Of a stretch of DNA of 64,000 nt, positions 51,911 through 60,646 are shown in pieces. Source of the DNA: Ensifer sp. LC163 (GTDB taxonomy: Bacteria; Pseudomonadota; Alphaproteobacteria; Rhizobiales; Rhizobiaceae); the NCBI RefSeq assembly GCF_001695855.1, contig NZ_MBSS01000017.1:1-64000 (forward strand). The letters run 5' to 3'. A model generated the notes under the pieces. The model made no database searches. It was not told the DNA's origin and saw nothing but the letters and a program-made list of their open reading frames with translations. The position numbers were made by a program, and so were the translations under genes. Position 1 is the first letter of the stretch. Each line of letters begins with the position of its first letter.

Positions 51911-52851
51911 CAGTAGCGCACCCTTGGATCGAGGAAGGCATAACCGATGTCGATCGCCAGATTGACGAGGACGTAGATGCCGGAGAACAGGAGGATGACG
52001 CCCTGAATGACGGGATAGTCGCGCTTCAGGATGGCATCCACGACAAGGCGCCCGACGCCGGGAATGTTGAACACGGTTTCGATCACCACGACGCCGCTGA
52101 TCAAAAGCGCGACTCCAATGCCGATAACCGTCAGGATCGGAATGGCGGAATTGCGCAACGCATGCCGGGTCACGACAACACGCTCCTTCACGCCCTTGGC
52201 GCGGGCAGTGCGAATGAAATCCTCGCCCATCATTTCCAAGACGCTTGCCCGGGTGATCCGCGCGATCAGCACCAGATAGGCAAGCCCAAGGGTCATCGTC
52301 GGCAGCGCTATGCTGGACAAAAACGGGCCGACGCCTTCGCGGATGCTTGAAAAGCCCTGAACCGGCAGGACGCGAAGCTGCAGCGAGAAGAAATAGATGA
52401 GGCAGTAACCCAGCACGAAAACAGGGATCGAGAAGCCGAGAACGGACACGAGCATCAATGATCGGTCGAGCCAGCTGCCGGCGGTGGCGCCGGCGATCGT
52501 TCCAAGGGGAACCGCAATCAGGATCGCGAACACGAGCGTTGTCAGAGCCAGGGACGCCGTTGGCTCGATGCGCTGTAGAATGAGATCCGTCACGGGGATG
52601 TTCGAGAAGATCGAAATCCCGAGATCTCCCTGGAGAAGCGATCCTGCCCAGATAAAGAACTGGGTCACCAATGGCTGGCCCAGGCCGAGCGCCGAGCGAA
52701 TACGCTCAATTGTCGCGGCGTCGGCATTATCGCCCGCGATGATCACGGCAGGGTCGCCCGGACTTAATCGCAACAGCAGAAACACCACGATCGAGACAAC
52801 GACGATCACGGGAATCACGCTGAGCGTTCTCTTTGCGATGAAGGCGAGCAT
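51910..52851 (-). CDS. Peptide-type ABC transporter permease, DppB-like
   Basis: A 313-residue permease with the OppB/DppB form: N-terminal RTLSVIPVIVVVSIVVFLLL, LSPGDPAVIIAGDNA and the EAA loop MGEDFIRTARAKGVKERVVV near residue 205. It is the first gene of the operon DppB-DppC-DppDF-binding protein-M24 enzyme-flavin reductase on the minus strand. The palindromic 12-mer TTGTATGCAATT lies 31 bases upstream of its ATG, and an identical one lies in front of the divergent GntR gene. Confidence 0.92.
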   Translation of the reverse strand: MLAFIAKRTLSVIPVIVVVSIVVFLLLRLSPGDPAVIIAGDNADAATIERIRSALGLGQPLVTQFFIWAGSLLQGDLGISIFSNIPVTDLILQRIEPTASLALTTLVFAILIAVPLGTIAGATAGSWLDRSLMLVSVLGFSIPVFVLGYCLIYFFSLQLRVLPVQGFSSIREGVGPFLSSIALPTMTLGLAYLVLIARITRASVLEMMGEDFIRTARAKGVKERVVVTRHALRNSAIPILTVIGIGVALLISGVVVIETVFNIPGVGRLVVDAILKRDYPVIQGVILLFSGIYVLVNLAIDIGYAFLDPRVRY

Positions 52852-52881
52852 GCAATTGATCCCGGTTTTATGGCTCGATTA

Positions 52882-52893
52882 TTGTATGCAATT
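52882..52893. promoter_or_regulatory. Putative GntR/FadR-type operator at the dppB-like promoter
   Basis: TTGTATGCAATT is identical to the site at 53044-53055. TTG-N4-CAA half-site symmetry is common for FCD-type GntR operators. It lies 31 bases upstream of the first permease gene. Confidence 0.6.
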
Positions 52894-53043
52894 TTGTTGG
52901 ATTTTCGCATGCATTTATCGTTTCGTAAAGCGCTTTCCTTCACCAGATGCAAACCTTCCTGACGGCCGGGCCGGGTCGACGAATCCCAAATTGCTGATTG
53001 CAAGATTGCTGGGACGCACCAAATGGCTGGACATGCAGCCGCT

Positions 53044-53055
53044 TTGTATGCAATT
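53044..53055. promoter_or_regulatory. Putative GntR/FadR-type operator at the GntR gene promoter
   Basis: TTGTATGCAATT, identical to 52882-52893, ends 36 bases before the GntR ATG at 53091. One site beside each divergent start suggests autoregulation plus control of the ABC operon. Confidence 0.6.
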
Positions 53056-53090
53056 CGAAGTGAAAATCGCGGAACATTGGAGAGGTCGAA

Positions 53091-53795
53091 ATGGCAAAGA
53101 AAGCGAGCGATGCGGGCGGTGGCCGCGCTCAGGCCGTTCATCGCGCCCTGAAGCGAGCAATCCTCGACCAGGCGCTATCGCCCGGGTCAAAATTACCGGA
53201 AGACTCGATCGGAGAGCGGCTGGGCGTAAGCAGAACCCTTGTCCACCAGGCCCTGGTTCGCTTGAGCGAGGAGGGATTGGTCGACCTGCGCCCGAACAGG
53301 GGCGCGACCGTCGCCCGGCCAACCCTCGAAGAGGGCAGGAATCTCTTTCTGACGCGCATGGCGCTGGAACGCCTCGTCGTGGAAACACTTTCCGGCAAAC
53401 TGACGCCAGAACAGATTGAGGCGCTTTCCGCTCATATTGCAGCCGAGGAGACCGCTAGAACGGCTCATGCAACATCAATCCGGCTGGCTGGCGAGTTCCA
53501 TACGATGCTCGCGCAGATGACAAACAACACCAGCCTTATTCGCTATGTGGATGAGCTGGTCGCCCGGAGCTCGCTGATCCTTGCCCTCTACGGCAGACCG
53601 CATTCTTCGGAATGCGCCGTATCGGAACATCGAGACCTACTCGACAAGCTGATCGCCGGGAAAACCGAGGAGGCAGCCGCCCTCATGGCACATCATCTCG
53701 ATTCGATAACGACGCGGGCGCTGCTTCCCAAGGAGGACAGCATGAACATCAAGGACGTGCTTGCCAGCTATGCCGCTGCCGAAGGCCTTGCATAG
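53091..53795 (+). CDS. GntR-family regulator with FCD domain
   Basis: A 234-residue regulator: residues 12-78 winged helix (GSKLPEDSIGERLGVSRTLV, HQALVRLSEEGLVDLRPNRG) and residues 90-215 FCD effector domain with metal-type histidines (EFHTMLAQMTNNT, SEHRDLLDKLIAG, MAHHLDSITTRAL). It is a close paralogue of the regulator at 62856-63566, sharing LKRAILDQAL, KLPEDSIGERLGVSRT, SSLILxLYGRPHS and AxSEHR over the whole length. It is divergent from the peptide-type ABC operon and probably represses it until its substrate is present. Confidence 0.92.
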   Translation: MAKKASDAGGGRAQAVHRALKRAILDQALSPGSKLPEDSIGERLGVSRTLVHQALVRLSEEGLVDLRPNRGATVARPTLEEGRNLFLTRMALERLVVETLSGKLTPEQIEALSAHIAAEETARTAHATSIRLAGEFHTMLAQMTNNTSLIRYVDELVARSSLILALYGRPHSSECAVSEHRDLLDKLIAGKTEEAAALMAHHLDSITTRALLPKEDSMNIKDVLASYAAAEGLA

Positions 53796-54001
53796 GATAC
53801 CGACGCCAAGGTCGGCATCAATCGTCGACTGCGGAATAGGCGAGCTATCCTTTGCCGATTGACGGCTGCACTTCATGCGGATCGCACGAAGCACTTTCCC
53901 GAATAACCCATAACGATCGAGCAAGTGCCGGTTCGGCGAGGATCGCGGACGGATCCTCAACTGCGACCGAAAACACAAGAACGAGTTTAAGGTACAAGCA
54001 T

Positions 54002-55210
54002 ATGCTGCGAAACCGGTCGTCATCAGCGTGTTTCCCGCTTATCGCTGGCGTGGCATTCGTTGGCCTAAACCTGCGACCATTCATCACGAGTGTGGGAACG
54101 TTGGCGACGTCAGTGCGCGCGGAAACCGGCCTCAGCTTGCAGGGCATGGCTCTCTTGACGCTCGTGCCGATGCTCTTGATGGGACTTGTCGGTTTCATCG
54201 GGCCGTCCCTGCAAGGCGCATTTGGCGCGCGCAGATCGGTGATCGGGGCGCTTGCTCTCCTGTGCGGCGGCTGTTTCCTCCGCCTGTTTGCCTCGACCGG
54301 TTGGGCGATGATCGCTACGGCGGCAATAATCGGCTTCGGCGTTGCGATTGTGCAGGCCGTTCTTCCGGGCACCATCAAGCGACAGTTTCCCAAACATGTT
54401 GGCGCTATGATGGGCCTCTACTCCTCGATGTTGATGGGCGGCGGCGCTCTCGGGGCGCAGCTATCTCCGATCATCGCCGCCAAAGCGGGAAACTGGCATG
54501 TCGGGCTTGCCTGGTTGGCTGCGCCCGCCTTGATCGCCGCCGTGTTGGCGCTTTGCTTCTTGCCTGCCGACATTCGCTCGCAATCTCGCAGGCCCCCAGC
54601 AGGGATCTTCCTGAAGCGACCGCGAACATGGCTGCTGATGACGTGCTTCGGTCTCGTCAACGGCGGCTATTCCTCAATCGTTGCTTGGCTGGCGCCCTCT
54701 TACCAGGAGCGAGGTTGGAGCGGGCCTGAAAGCGGCGGCTTGCTGGCCGTGCTGGCGGTATGCCAGGCCTTGGCTGCGCTCGTGCTGCCAATGCTTGCCA
54801 GCAAGGGCGAAGATCGGCGACCCTGGCTCTGGGCAACCCTGGTGATGCAGGCAGCGGGGTTTGTCGGCCTGGCGTTCGCCCCGGATGCAGTCCCGACGGT
54901 TTGGGCCGCGCTCCTTGGCGCAGGATTGGGTGGCTGCTTCGCGCTGTCGATGGTTGTGGCTCTCGATCATCTACCCGCTCCCGAGCAAGCGGGCACCTTG
55001 TCGGCGCTGATGCAGGGCGGTGGCTTCCTGATCGCGGCAATACCGCCATGGCTCGTTGCGGTGCTGCACGATGTGACAGGAGCCTACGCGGCCGGGTGGG
55101 GATGGCATCTGGTGAGCGTCGCAATCGTCATGGTGCTGACGACGCAGCTGTCACCAAAAGGCTACACGCGCGCCATGTCGTCTCCGGACGGCGAATTCAA
55201 TCTGGCCTGA
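54002..55210 (+). CDS. MFS transporter, CynX/NimT family
   Basis: A 402-residue major facilitator with twelve predicted membrane segments. The start region GVAFVGLNLRPFITSVGTLA and the motif GFGVAIVQAVLPGTIKRQFP are typical of the cyanate/2-nitroimidazole (CynX/NimT) group. A frame open back to 53852 gives non-hydrophobic residues unlike the family, so ATG 54002 is used, though only AAGG about nine bases upstream supports it. It stands alone, 206 bases after the GntR gene, followed by a repeat. Substrate is unknown; in this context import or export of a small nitrogen compound is possible. Confidence 0.83.
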   Translation: MLRNRSSSACFPLIAGVAFVGLNLRPFITSVGTLATSVRAETGLSLQGMALLTLVPMLLMGLVGFIGPSLQGAFGARRSVIGALALLCGGCFLRLFASTGWAMIATAAIIGFGVAIVQAVLPGTIKRQFPKHVGAMMGLYSSMLMGGGALGAQLSPIIAAKAGNWHVGLAWLAAPALIAAVLALCFLPADIRSQSRRPPAGIFLKRPRTWLLMTCFGLVNGGYSSIVAWLAPSYQERGWSGPESGGLLAVLAVCQALAALVLPMLASKGEDRRPWLWATLVMQAAGFVGLAFAPDAVPTVWAALLGAGLGGCFALSMVVALDHLPAPEQAGTLSALMQGGGFLIAAIPPWLVAVLHDVTGAYAAGWGWHLVSVAIVMVLTTQLSPKGYTRAMSSPDGEFNLA

Positions 55211-55319
55211 TGTCAAACTGTTCCGAGAAGAACACCAGGACCAAGGTCGCCGCGGTGATGACGTCCTGCGGCGGCGGCACGCGGCCGATCCCACGGATCA
55301 GTAGCCGCGGGCCGGAACC

Positions 55320-55425
55320 TACTGCATAATTCCTTAAACCGGAATCGATTTAAGGAGAAAATTATCCAGCAAGTTTAGGGTGTTACAGCGTCCTTAGCGC
55401 GTCATACTTGACGCGCGGCGCTGTA
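55320..55425 (+). repeat. RIME1-like intergenic repeat, copy 7
   Basis: TACTGCATAATTCC opens palindrome I (core TTAAACCGGAATCGATTTAA with arm changes), then AGGGTGTTACAGCG and palindrome II GCGCGTCATACTTGACGCGC, closing in GGCGCTGTA. It is the most decayed palindrome I in the window (TTATCCAGC for TTATGCAGC). It lies 109 bases after the MFS gene stop. Confidence 0.85.
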
Positions 55426-56051
55426 ATCGCCGATGGTGAAAGGTTGGCCCCGGCTTCTTGCGCGTGACAGCACCCGCCATGATGTATTGCATGCAAATAC
55501 ATCACATGATGGAATGCACCACACGCATACATTTTGGGCGAGAAATAATGCGTGGCACGACGAATTGGGGGAAGCGCATGACCTCCATGCCAGGCGAAAA
55601 GTCTCCGCGCCGTTGATGAGCCGGTTTCGAATACCGTCGCCCGCGTCCCCTGGAGCCCCGCACGTCGCGCCGATCATCACGGGCCAGATCCTCCGCTTCG
55701 CCGACTACCTAGAGGGCGGCAGACACGGCCCTCCATGCCGATGTGATCGACGCCGCGGCGCGCATCGACGGCGCTGTTCAGCGCCCGCGACCACTCCGGA
55801 ATGAGTGGACTCCCGCACATCTCTCCGTCCAGCACCGGTTCTCCGCTCTCGCGGCATCTTTCCGCTTGTCGCCAATTTTTGGCAACAATTGTCAGCTAAT
55901 TGACAGAAATATTGTATACGTTATAAAGCTGACATTGCATAAAATCGAGACCCGCTTTTGGCGCGGACCGAGGAGGAGCAGCAATGGCAGAAATACGGTG
56001 GCGATCCGTCCCCGGCGGTGGCAGCCTGTCTGCAATCAGGGGACAGGGCTG
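55426..56051. other. Decayed or regulatory spacer upstream of the polar amino-acid ABC operon
   Basis: No intact gene is supported. A palindrome GATGTATT-GCATGCA-AATACATC near 55481-55503 contains TTGCATGCAA, similar to the GntR sites at 52882 and 53044. A short stretch near 55732-55790 translates as DVIDAAARIDGAVQR, like the start of threonine-dehydratase-type enzymes, but breaks off. An AT-rich part at 55873-55935 has TGTCA-GCTAAT-TGACA symmetry and is the likely promoter region of the operon starting at 56052. Confidence 0.4.
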
Positions 56052-56771
56052 ATGCGGGACCCGTCCTTCGGTGAACTCGTCGGCTTCGGACCAGAGGGTT
56101 GGGGTGCGGCCCTCCTGACGGCGACCGGCATGACGCTCGCGGTCGCGATAGGTGGCTTTGCTGCCGGCTCTGTCATCGGCGCCGGCGTCACCAGCGCAAA
56201 GCTCTCACGCAACGGCGTGCTGCGCGCTTTCGGCGACGGCTATACAACCGTCCTGCGCGGCATTCCCGATCTTCTGGTCATATACCTGTTCTACTTCGGC
56301 GGCAGCGCCGCACTCGGCGCGGCGGGCCGGCTCTTCGGCGCGGAAGGCTTCATCGGCATGCCGGCCTTCATCACCGGCGTGCTCGCCATCGGCGTCGTGT
56401 CCGGCGCCTACCAGGCGGAAGTTTTTCGCGGGGCCTTCAACACGATCAGCCGCGGCGAGCTGGAGGCGGCCCGTTCGGTGGGCATGGGGACGTGGCTGCG
56501 CTTTCGCCGCATCATCGCGCCGCAGGTGCTGCGCTACGCCATTCCGGGCCTCGGCAACACCTGGCAGCTCGTGCTCAAGGAATCGGCACTGATTTCCGTC
56601 ACCGGCCTCGTCGAACTGCTGCGCCAGTCGCAGATCGCCGCCGGCTCCACCCACCGGCCCTTCGATTTCTATATCACGGCGGCGCTCCTCTACCTGGTGA
56701 TCACCGCCGCTTCCTCACACCTCTTTCGCCGGGCGGAAGCCCGGTCGCTGCGCGGCGTCAGGAGGACGTGA
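56052..56771 (+). CDS. Polar amino-acid ABC transporter permease (HisQ-like)
   Basis: A 239-residue permease with about five membrane segments and the EAA loop NTISRGELEAARSVGMGTWL near residue 132, preceded by TTVLRGIPDLLVIYLFYFGG. It is the histidine/octopine-type partner of the permease that follows with a one-base overlap (TGATG). A frame open further upstream lacks a start with a ribosome site. The operon has two permeases and an ATPase; the matching binding protein is probably the one at 61890. Confidence 0.9.
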   Translation: MRDPSFGELVGFGPEGWGAALLTATGMTLAVAIGGFAAGSVIGAGVTSAKLSRNGVLRAFGDGYTTVLRGIPDLLVIYLFYFGGSAALGAAGRLFGAEGFIGMPAFITGVLAIGVVSGAYQAEVFRGAFNTISRGELEAARSVGMGTWLRFRRIIAPQVLRYAIPGLGNTWQLVLKESALISVTGLVELLRQSQIAAGSTHRPFDFYITAALLYLVITAASSHLFRRAEARSLRGVRRT

Positions 56772-57496
56772 TGGACTTCACCTTTCTCTGGGAGACCTTC
56801 CTGCATCTCCTTTCCGGCGTTCCGCTCACGCTCAACCTGGCGCTCGTTTCCACGGCGCTGGGTGCGATGCTGGCAGTGCTCTTGACGGCGATGCGCATGT
56901 CCGCGCTGCCCCCGCTCGGCTGGGCCTCGCAGTTCTATGTCTTTGTCTTTCGCGGCACGCCGCTGCTCGTGCAGATGTTCGTCATTTATTACGGCCTCGG
57001 CCAGTTCCGCCCCGTCCTGCAATCCTGGGGGCTGTGGGCGTTCTTCCGCGAGCCCTACTGGTGCGCGATCTTCGCGCTCAGCCTCAATACGGCCGCCTAT
57101 GCCAGCGAAATCCTGCGCGGCGGCCTGCAGGCCGTCCCGCACCAACAAGTTGAGGCGGCGCGCGCCAGCGGCATGTGGGGCTTCCTGCTCTATCGCCGCA
57201 TCATCCTTCCCATCGCCATGCGCCAAGCGCTGCCCGCCTATGGCAGCGAGATCATCCTGATGGTCAAGGCGACCTCGCTTGCCTCCGTCATCACCATGCT
57301 GGAAGTGACGGGGCTTGCTGCCAAGCTGATCTCGCAATCGTACCGGGCCGTAGAGGTCTTCGTCGTCGCAGGGATCATCTATCTCGCGCTGAACTTCGCC
57401 ATCACCCGCCTCGTGGCGTTCATCGAATGGTGGATGTCGCCCCATCTGCGCCCCGTTCAAACCGCGTCTTCCGGAGCTGCGTTGCAACATGCTTGA
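56771..57496 (+). CDS. Polar amino-acid ABC transporter permease (HisM-like)
   Basis: A 241-residue permease with [20 protein letters not shown] near residue 60 and the EAA loop [20 protein letters not shown] near residue 118, and the characteristic [20 protein letters not shown]. It overlaps the preceding permease stop by one base and the following ATPase start by eight bases. Octopine and histidine transporters have this gene order. Confidence 0.9.
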   Translation: MDFTFLWETFLHLLSGVPLTLNLALVSTALGAMLAVLLTAMRMSALPPLGWASQFYVFVFRGTPLLVQMFVIYYGLGQFRPVLQSWGLWAFFREPYWCAIFALSLNTAAYASEILRGGLQAVPHQQVEAARASGMWGFLLYRRIILPIAMRQALPAYGSEIILMVKATSLASVITMLEVTGLAAKLISQSYRAVEVFVVAGIIYLALNFAITRLVAFIEWWMSPHLRPVQTASSGAALQHA

Positions 57497-58268
57497 GATC
57501 GCATCCACCACGCCAGTCGTTTCCGTCCGCAACCTGCGCAAGAGTTTTGGCGCGCTGGAAGTATTGAAGGGCATTTCCTTCGATGCGCAGGGGGGCGAGG
57601 TCATCTCCGTGCTCGGCTCCTCCGGTTCCGGCAAATCCACCATGCTCCGCTGCGTCAACATGCTGGAAGTGCCGACCGAGGGCGAGATCCGTATCGAGGG
57701 TGAGGCAATCCGGCTGAAGAGTGGTCGCTACGGCCGGCAGCCGGCCGATCCCAAGCAGTTGAGCCGGCTCTGCACCAAGGTCGCCATGGTGTTCCAGAGC
57801 TTCAATCTTTGGTCCCACATGACGATCCTCGAAAACGTCATGGAAGCGCCGGTCCATGTGCAGAAGCGGCCAAAGGCGGAATGCCGCGAAGAGGCGCTGG
57901 AGCTGCTTGCCAAGGTCGGCATCGCCGACAAGCGCGACTATTACCCGACGCATCTTTCCGGCGGGCAGCAGCAGCGCGCGGCGATCGCCCGGGCGCTCGC
58001 CATGCGGCCGAAGGTCATGCTGTTCGACGAGCCGACCTCGGCGCTCGATCCCGAACTCGTCGGCGAGGTGCTGCGCGTCATGCGCGCGTTGGCCGACGAG
58101 GGTCGCACCATGCTCGTCGTGACCCACGAAATGGGCTTTGCCCGCGACGTCTCGAACCGCGTCATCTTTTTGCACAAGGGCCAGATCGAGGAGGACGGCG
58201 ATCCGTCCGACGTCTTCACCGCGCCGCGCTCCGAGCGCTTCCGCAAGTTCATCTCGTCCCATGGCTAA
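57489..58268 (+). CDS. Polar amino-acid ABC transporter ATP-binding protein (HisP-like)
   Basis: A 259-residue ATPase with Walker [10 protein letters not shown] near residue 45, signature [20 protein letters not shown] near residue 157, Walker [21 protein letters not shown] and H loop [12 protein letters not shown]. The inserted stretch [18 protein letters not shown] before the Q-loop is like HisP and OccP. It could in principle also energise the ATPase-less transporter at 3087-6252, but that is only a guess. Confidence 0.92.
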   Translation: MLEIASTTPVVSVRNLRKSFGALEVLKGISFDAQGGEVISVLGSSGSGKSTMLRCVNMLEVPTEGEIRIEGEAIRLKSGRYGRQPADPKQLSRLCTKVAMVFQSFNLWSHMTILENVMEAPVHVQKRPKAECREEALELLAKVGIADKRDYYPTHLSGGQQQRAAIARALAMRPKVMLFDEPTSALDPELVGEVLRVMRALADEGRTMLVVTHEMGFARDVSNRVIFLHKGQIEEDGDPSDVFTAPRSERFRKFISSHG

Positions 58269-58293
58269 TCCGCAAACACGGGCAAGGATGCCG

Positions 58294-59178
58294 CTATTTC
58301 GGGCCGCGGGTATAGCCGACGAAGCTCTCGTAGAGGCCCGCGACGTTGCCCATCCGCTGTTCGACCTCGGGGCCGATATTGGCAAACACGCTGTTGAGCA
58401 GGAGCTGCATCAGCGCCCACACCCCGGATGTCGCGTCCCAGAAGAGGTTGAGGTCCGTCGGCACGGCGAAGACCTCGCTGCCGTAGCTGGAGGCCCAGTC
58501 GCAATAAAGATCCGTGATGATGGTGATCGGGATGCCGCGCTCGGCAGCTTTGCTCGCGAGCAGGCGCGACTGGTGCGAATAGCGCCGGGCATCGACCAGG
58601 ACCAGCGTGCAGCCGGCCGGATCCGTCAGGAGCACCTCGGCGAAATTGCCGCCGGCGATATCGACCACCTGCACGCGGTCGCGCAGGTAGCGAAGCATGT
58701 GGGCGAAGGCATCCGCCAGCCCTCGTTCGGTCTGGAAGCCGGCGACGAAGACGCGGTCGGCTTCCGCAATACGTTTCGCCGCCTGTTTCCAGGCCTCCGT
58801 GTGGGCATATTCGTAGACGCGCACGACAGAGGCAACGGCAAGTTCCAGGCTGCGGGCGAGCGCGGCGTCGCTGGCGCTCTTCTGTTGCAGGTCCTTCAGC
58901 CGGTCGCCGAGCAGCCAGGGACTGTCGCTGATGTCGTCCTTCAACCGTTCCTTAAGGTCCTTGAACCCCTCGTAGCCGATCGACCGGCAGAAGCGGCCCA
59001 CGGTCAGCTCGCTGACGCCCACCTTGTCGGCAACGCTGCGCGAAGTCTCGAAGGGCAGGTCACCGATATTCGCCAGCATGAAATTCGCCAGCGCCTTGCC
59101 GGAGGCCGATGCTTCGTTCAGCGCAACCGCAAGCCGCTGCCGCACCGAACTGTTGTCCACCCAAGTCCCATTTCGCAT
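58294..59178 (-). CDS. RpiR/MurR-family transcriptional regulator with SIS domain
   Basis: A 294-residue protein with an N-terminal RpiR-type helix-turn-helix (ETSRSVADKVGVSELTVGRF, CRSIGYEGFKDLKERLKDD) and a C-terminal SIS domain (ADRVFVAGFQTERGLADAFA, VLVDARRYSHQSRLLASKAA). SIS domains bind phosphosugars, but RpiR members with this type of gene neighbour often sense amino-acid or amine compounds. It is divergent from the DadA-like oxidase gene; a perfect inverted repeat GGCGATGTTA-N6-TAACATCGCC (59280-59305) lies between and is the likely operator. Confidence 0.88.
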   Translation of the reverse strand: MRNGTWVDNSSVRQRLAVALNEASASGKALANFMLANIGDLPFETSRSVADKVGVSELTVGRFCRSIGYEGFKDLKERLKDDISDSPWLLGDRLKDLQQKSASDAALARSLELAVASVVRVYEYAHTEAWKQAAKRIAEADRVFVAGFQTERGLADAFAHMLRYLRDRVQVVDIAGGNFAEVLLTDPAGCTLVLVDARRYSHQSRLLASKAAERGIPITIITDLYCDWASSYGSEVFAVPTDLNLFWDATSGVWALMQLLLNSVFANIGPEVEQRMGNVAGLYESFVGYTRGPK

Positions 59179-59279
59179 GTCGCCCCGCCTATCGCCCTTC
59201 CTTATCCGCTTCCCAACCGATCAGCAGCGCGCGCACGACATTCCACCACAGCGCGGTCTCCTTGGATGGGGGCGGGATT

Positions 59280-59305
59280 GGCGATGTTATACCATTAACA
59301 TCGCC
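59280..59305. promoter_or_regulatory. Putative RpiR-family operator
   Basis: Perfect inverted repeat GGCGATGTTA, spacer TACCAT, TAACATCGCC, in the 181-base gap between the divergent RpiR gene (start 59178) and the FAD oxidase gene (start 59360). It is the only long symmetrical element in the gap. Confidence 0.6.
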
Positions 59306-59359
59306 ACGAAATGAAGTCAGAAAACTATCGTCCCGCGCCAGACCACCGGATTGTCCTTC

Positions 59360-60619
59360 ATGTCAAAAAGAGATTGCCCAGATGCCGACGTGCTGGTCCT
59401 CGGTGCCGGTATCATCGGCGTATCGGTAGCGCTGCATCTGCAAAGACGCGGGAAATCCGTGGTGCTCGTCGATCGCCGGGCGCCTGGCGAGGAGACGAGC
59501 TATGGCAATGCCGGGCTGATCGAGCGGGCCAGCGTGATCCCCTACGGATTTCCGCGTGAAATCTCAACCCTCCTGAAATATGCGACGAACCGGTCTGCGG
59601 ATGTGCGGTTCCGCTGGTCTTTCCTGCCGAGGATCTTTCCCTGGATCACCCGTTTCTGGCTCCAATCCTCCGGCCGCCGCCTCCGCCGGGCGGCCCTCGA
59701 CATGCTGCCGCTCATTGAGCGCTCGGTGGCCGAACACACGGACCTGATGGCCGAGGCCGGCATCCTGCACCGGGCGCGCCGGACCGGCTGGATGGAGGCC
59801 TATCGCAGCGAGAAGACCTTTGCAGCCGCCAAGCGGGCGGCCGGGGCACTGGACGAGTTCGGCCTGCGTTACGATTTTCTCGGGCCGAAGGAGCTGCAGC
59901 TGCGCGAGCCGCATCTGACCGGCACCTTCATCGGCGCCATCCATTGGCTCGATCCAGCCACCGTCGCCGATCCAGGCAAGCTGGTGAAGGACTATGCCGG
60001 GCATTTCGTGCGCAAGGGCGGCGAAGTCCTTCAGGCCGATGCGACCACCCTTTCCCAGAGGGAAGGCGGCTGGAGCCTCAGAACGGCCAGCTCCGTTCTG
60101 CGTGCCCACGAGGCCGTGGTGGCGCTCGGCCCTTGGTCGGACGTCGTCTATCGCCGGCTCGGCTACCGTATCCCGCTCGCCGTCAAGCGCGGCTACCACG
60201 TGCATATCGAGCCGGCTGGCGACGCCGTACTCCACCACCCCATCGTCGATGTCGAGCGCGGTTATCTGCTGGCGCCGATGGCAAAAGGCATCCGGCTCAC
60301 CACCGGCATCGAATTCGCCGATCGGGACGATGCGCCCTGCCCCGCGCAGGTCAATCAGACCGAGCCGCATGCCCGGGCGATCTTCCCGCTCGGCCGGCGC
60401 GTCGAGCCGGCGCCGTGGATGGGATCGCGGCCCTGCCTGCCGGACATGCGCCCCGTCATCGGTCCGGCGCCACGCCACAAAGGCCTCTGGTTCGCCTTCG
60501 GACACAACCACCACGGGCTGACGCTCGGCCCGGCCACCGGACGCCTTCTGGCGGAGATGATGACCGGAGAGACGCCCTTCGCCGACCCGGCGCCCTACAC
60601 CATGAGCCGTTTCGGCTGA
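59360..60619 (+). CDS. FAD-dependent oxidoreductase, DadA-like D-amino-acid dehydrogenase family
   Basis: A 419-residue DAO-fold enzyme: DVLVLGAGIIGVSVALHLQR near residue 10 (FAD dinucleotide fold), ETSYGNAGLIERASVIPYGF as in DadA, and a C-terminal GPAPRHKGLWFAFGHNHHGL, TLGPATG. It should oxidise a D-amino acid or secondary amine. TTG at 59351 would add three residues; ATG 59360 is used although no ribosome site is obvious. It starts a plus-strand operon with an amidohydrolase and a binding protein, divergent from the RpiR gene. Confidence 0.88.
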   Translation: MSKRDCPDADVLVLGAGIIGVSVALHLQRRGKSVVLVDRRAPGEETSYGNAGLIERASVIPYGFPREISTLLKYATNRSADVRFRWSFLPRIFPWITRFWLQSSGRRLRRAALDMLPLIERSVAEHTDLMAEAGILHRARRTGWMEAYRSEKTFAAAKRAAGALDEFGLRYDFLGPKELQLREPHLTGTFIGAIHWLDPATVADPGKLVKDYAGHFVRKGGEVLQADATTLSQREGGWSLRTASSVLRAHEAVVALGPWSDVVYRRLGYRIPLAVKRGYHVHIEPAGDAVLHHPIVDVERGYLLAPMAKGIRLTTGIEFADRDDAPCPAQVNQTEPHARAIFPLGRRVEPAPWMGSRPCLPDMRPVIGPAPRHKGLWFAFGHNHHGLTLGPATGRLLAEMMTGETPFADPAPYTMSRFG

Positions 60620-60646
60620 ATTTTCGATCCCCTGGAGAACATAGCA

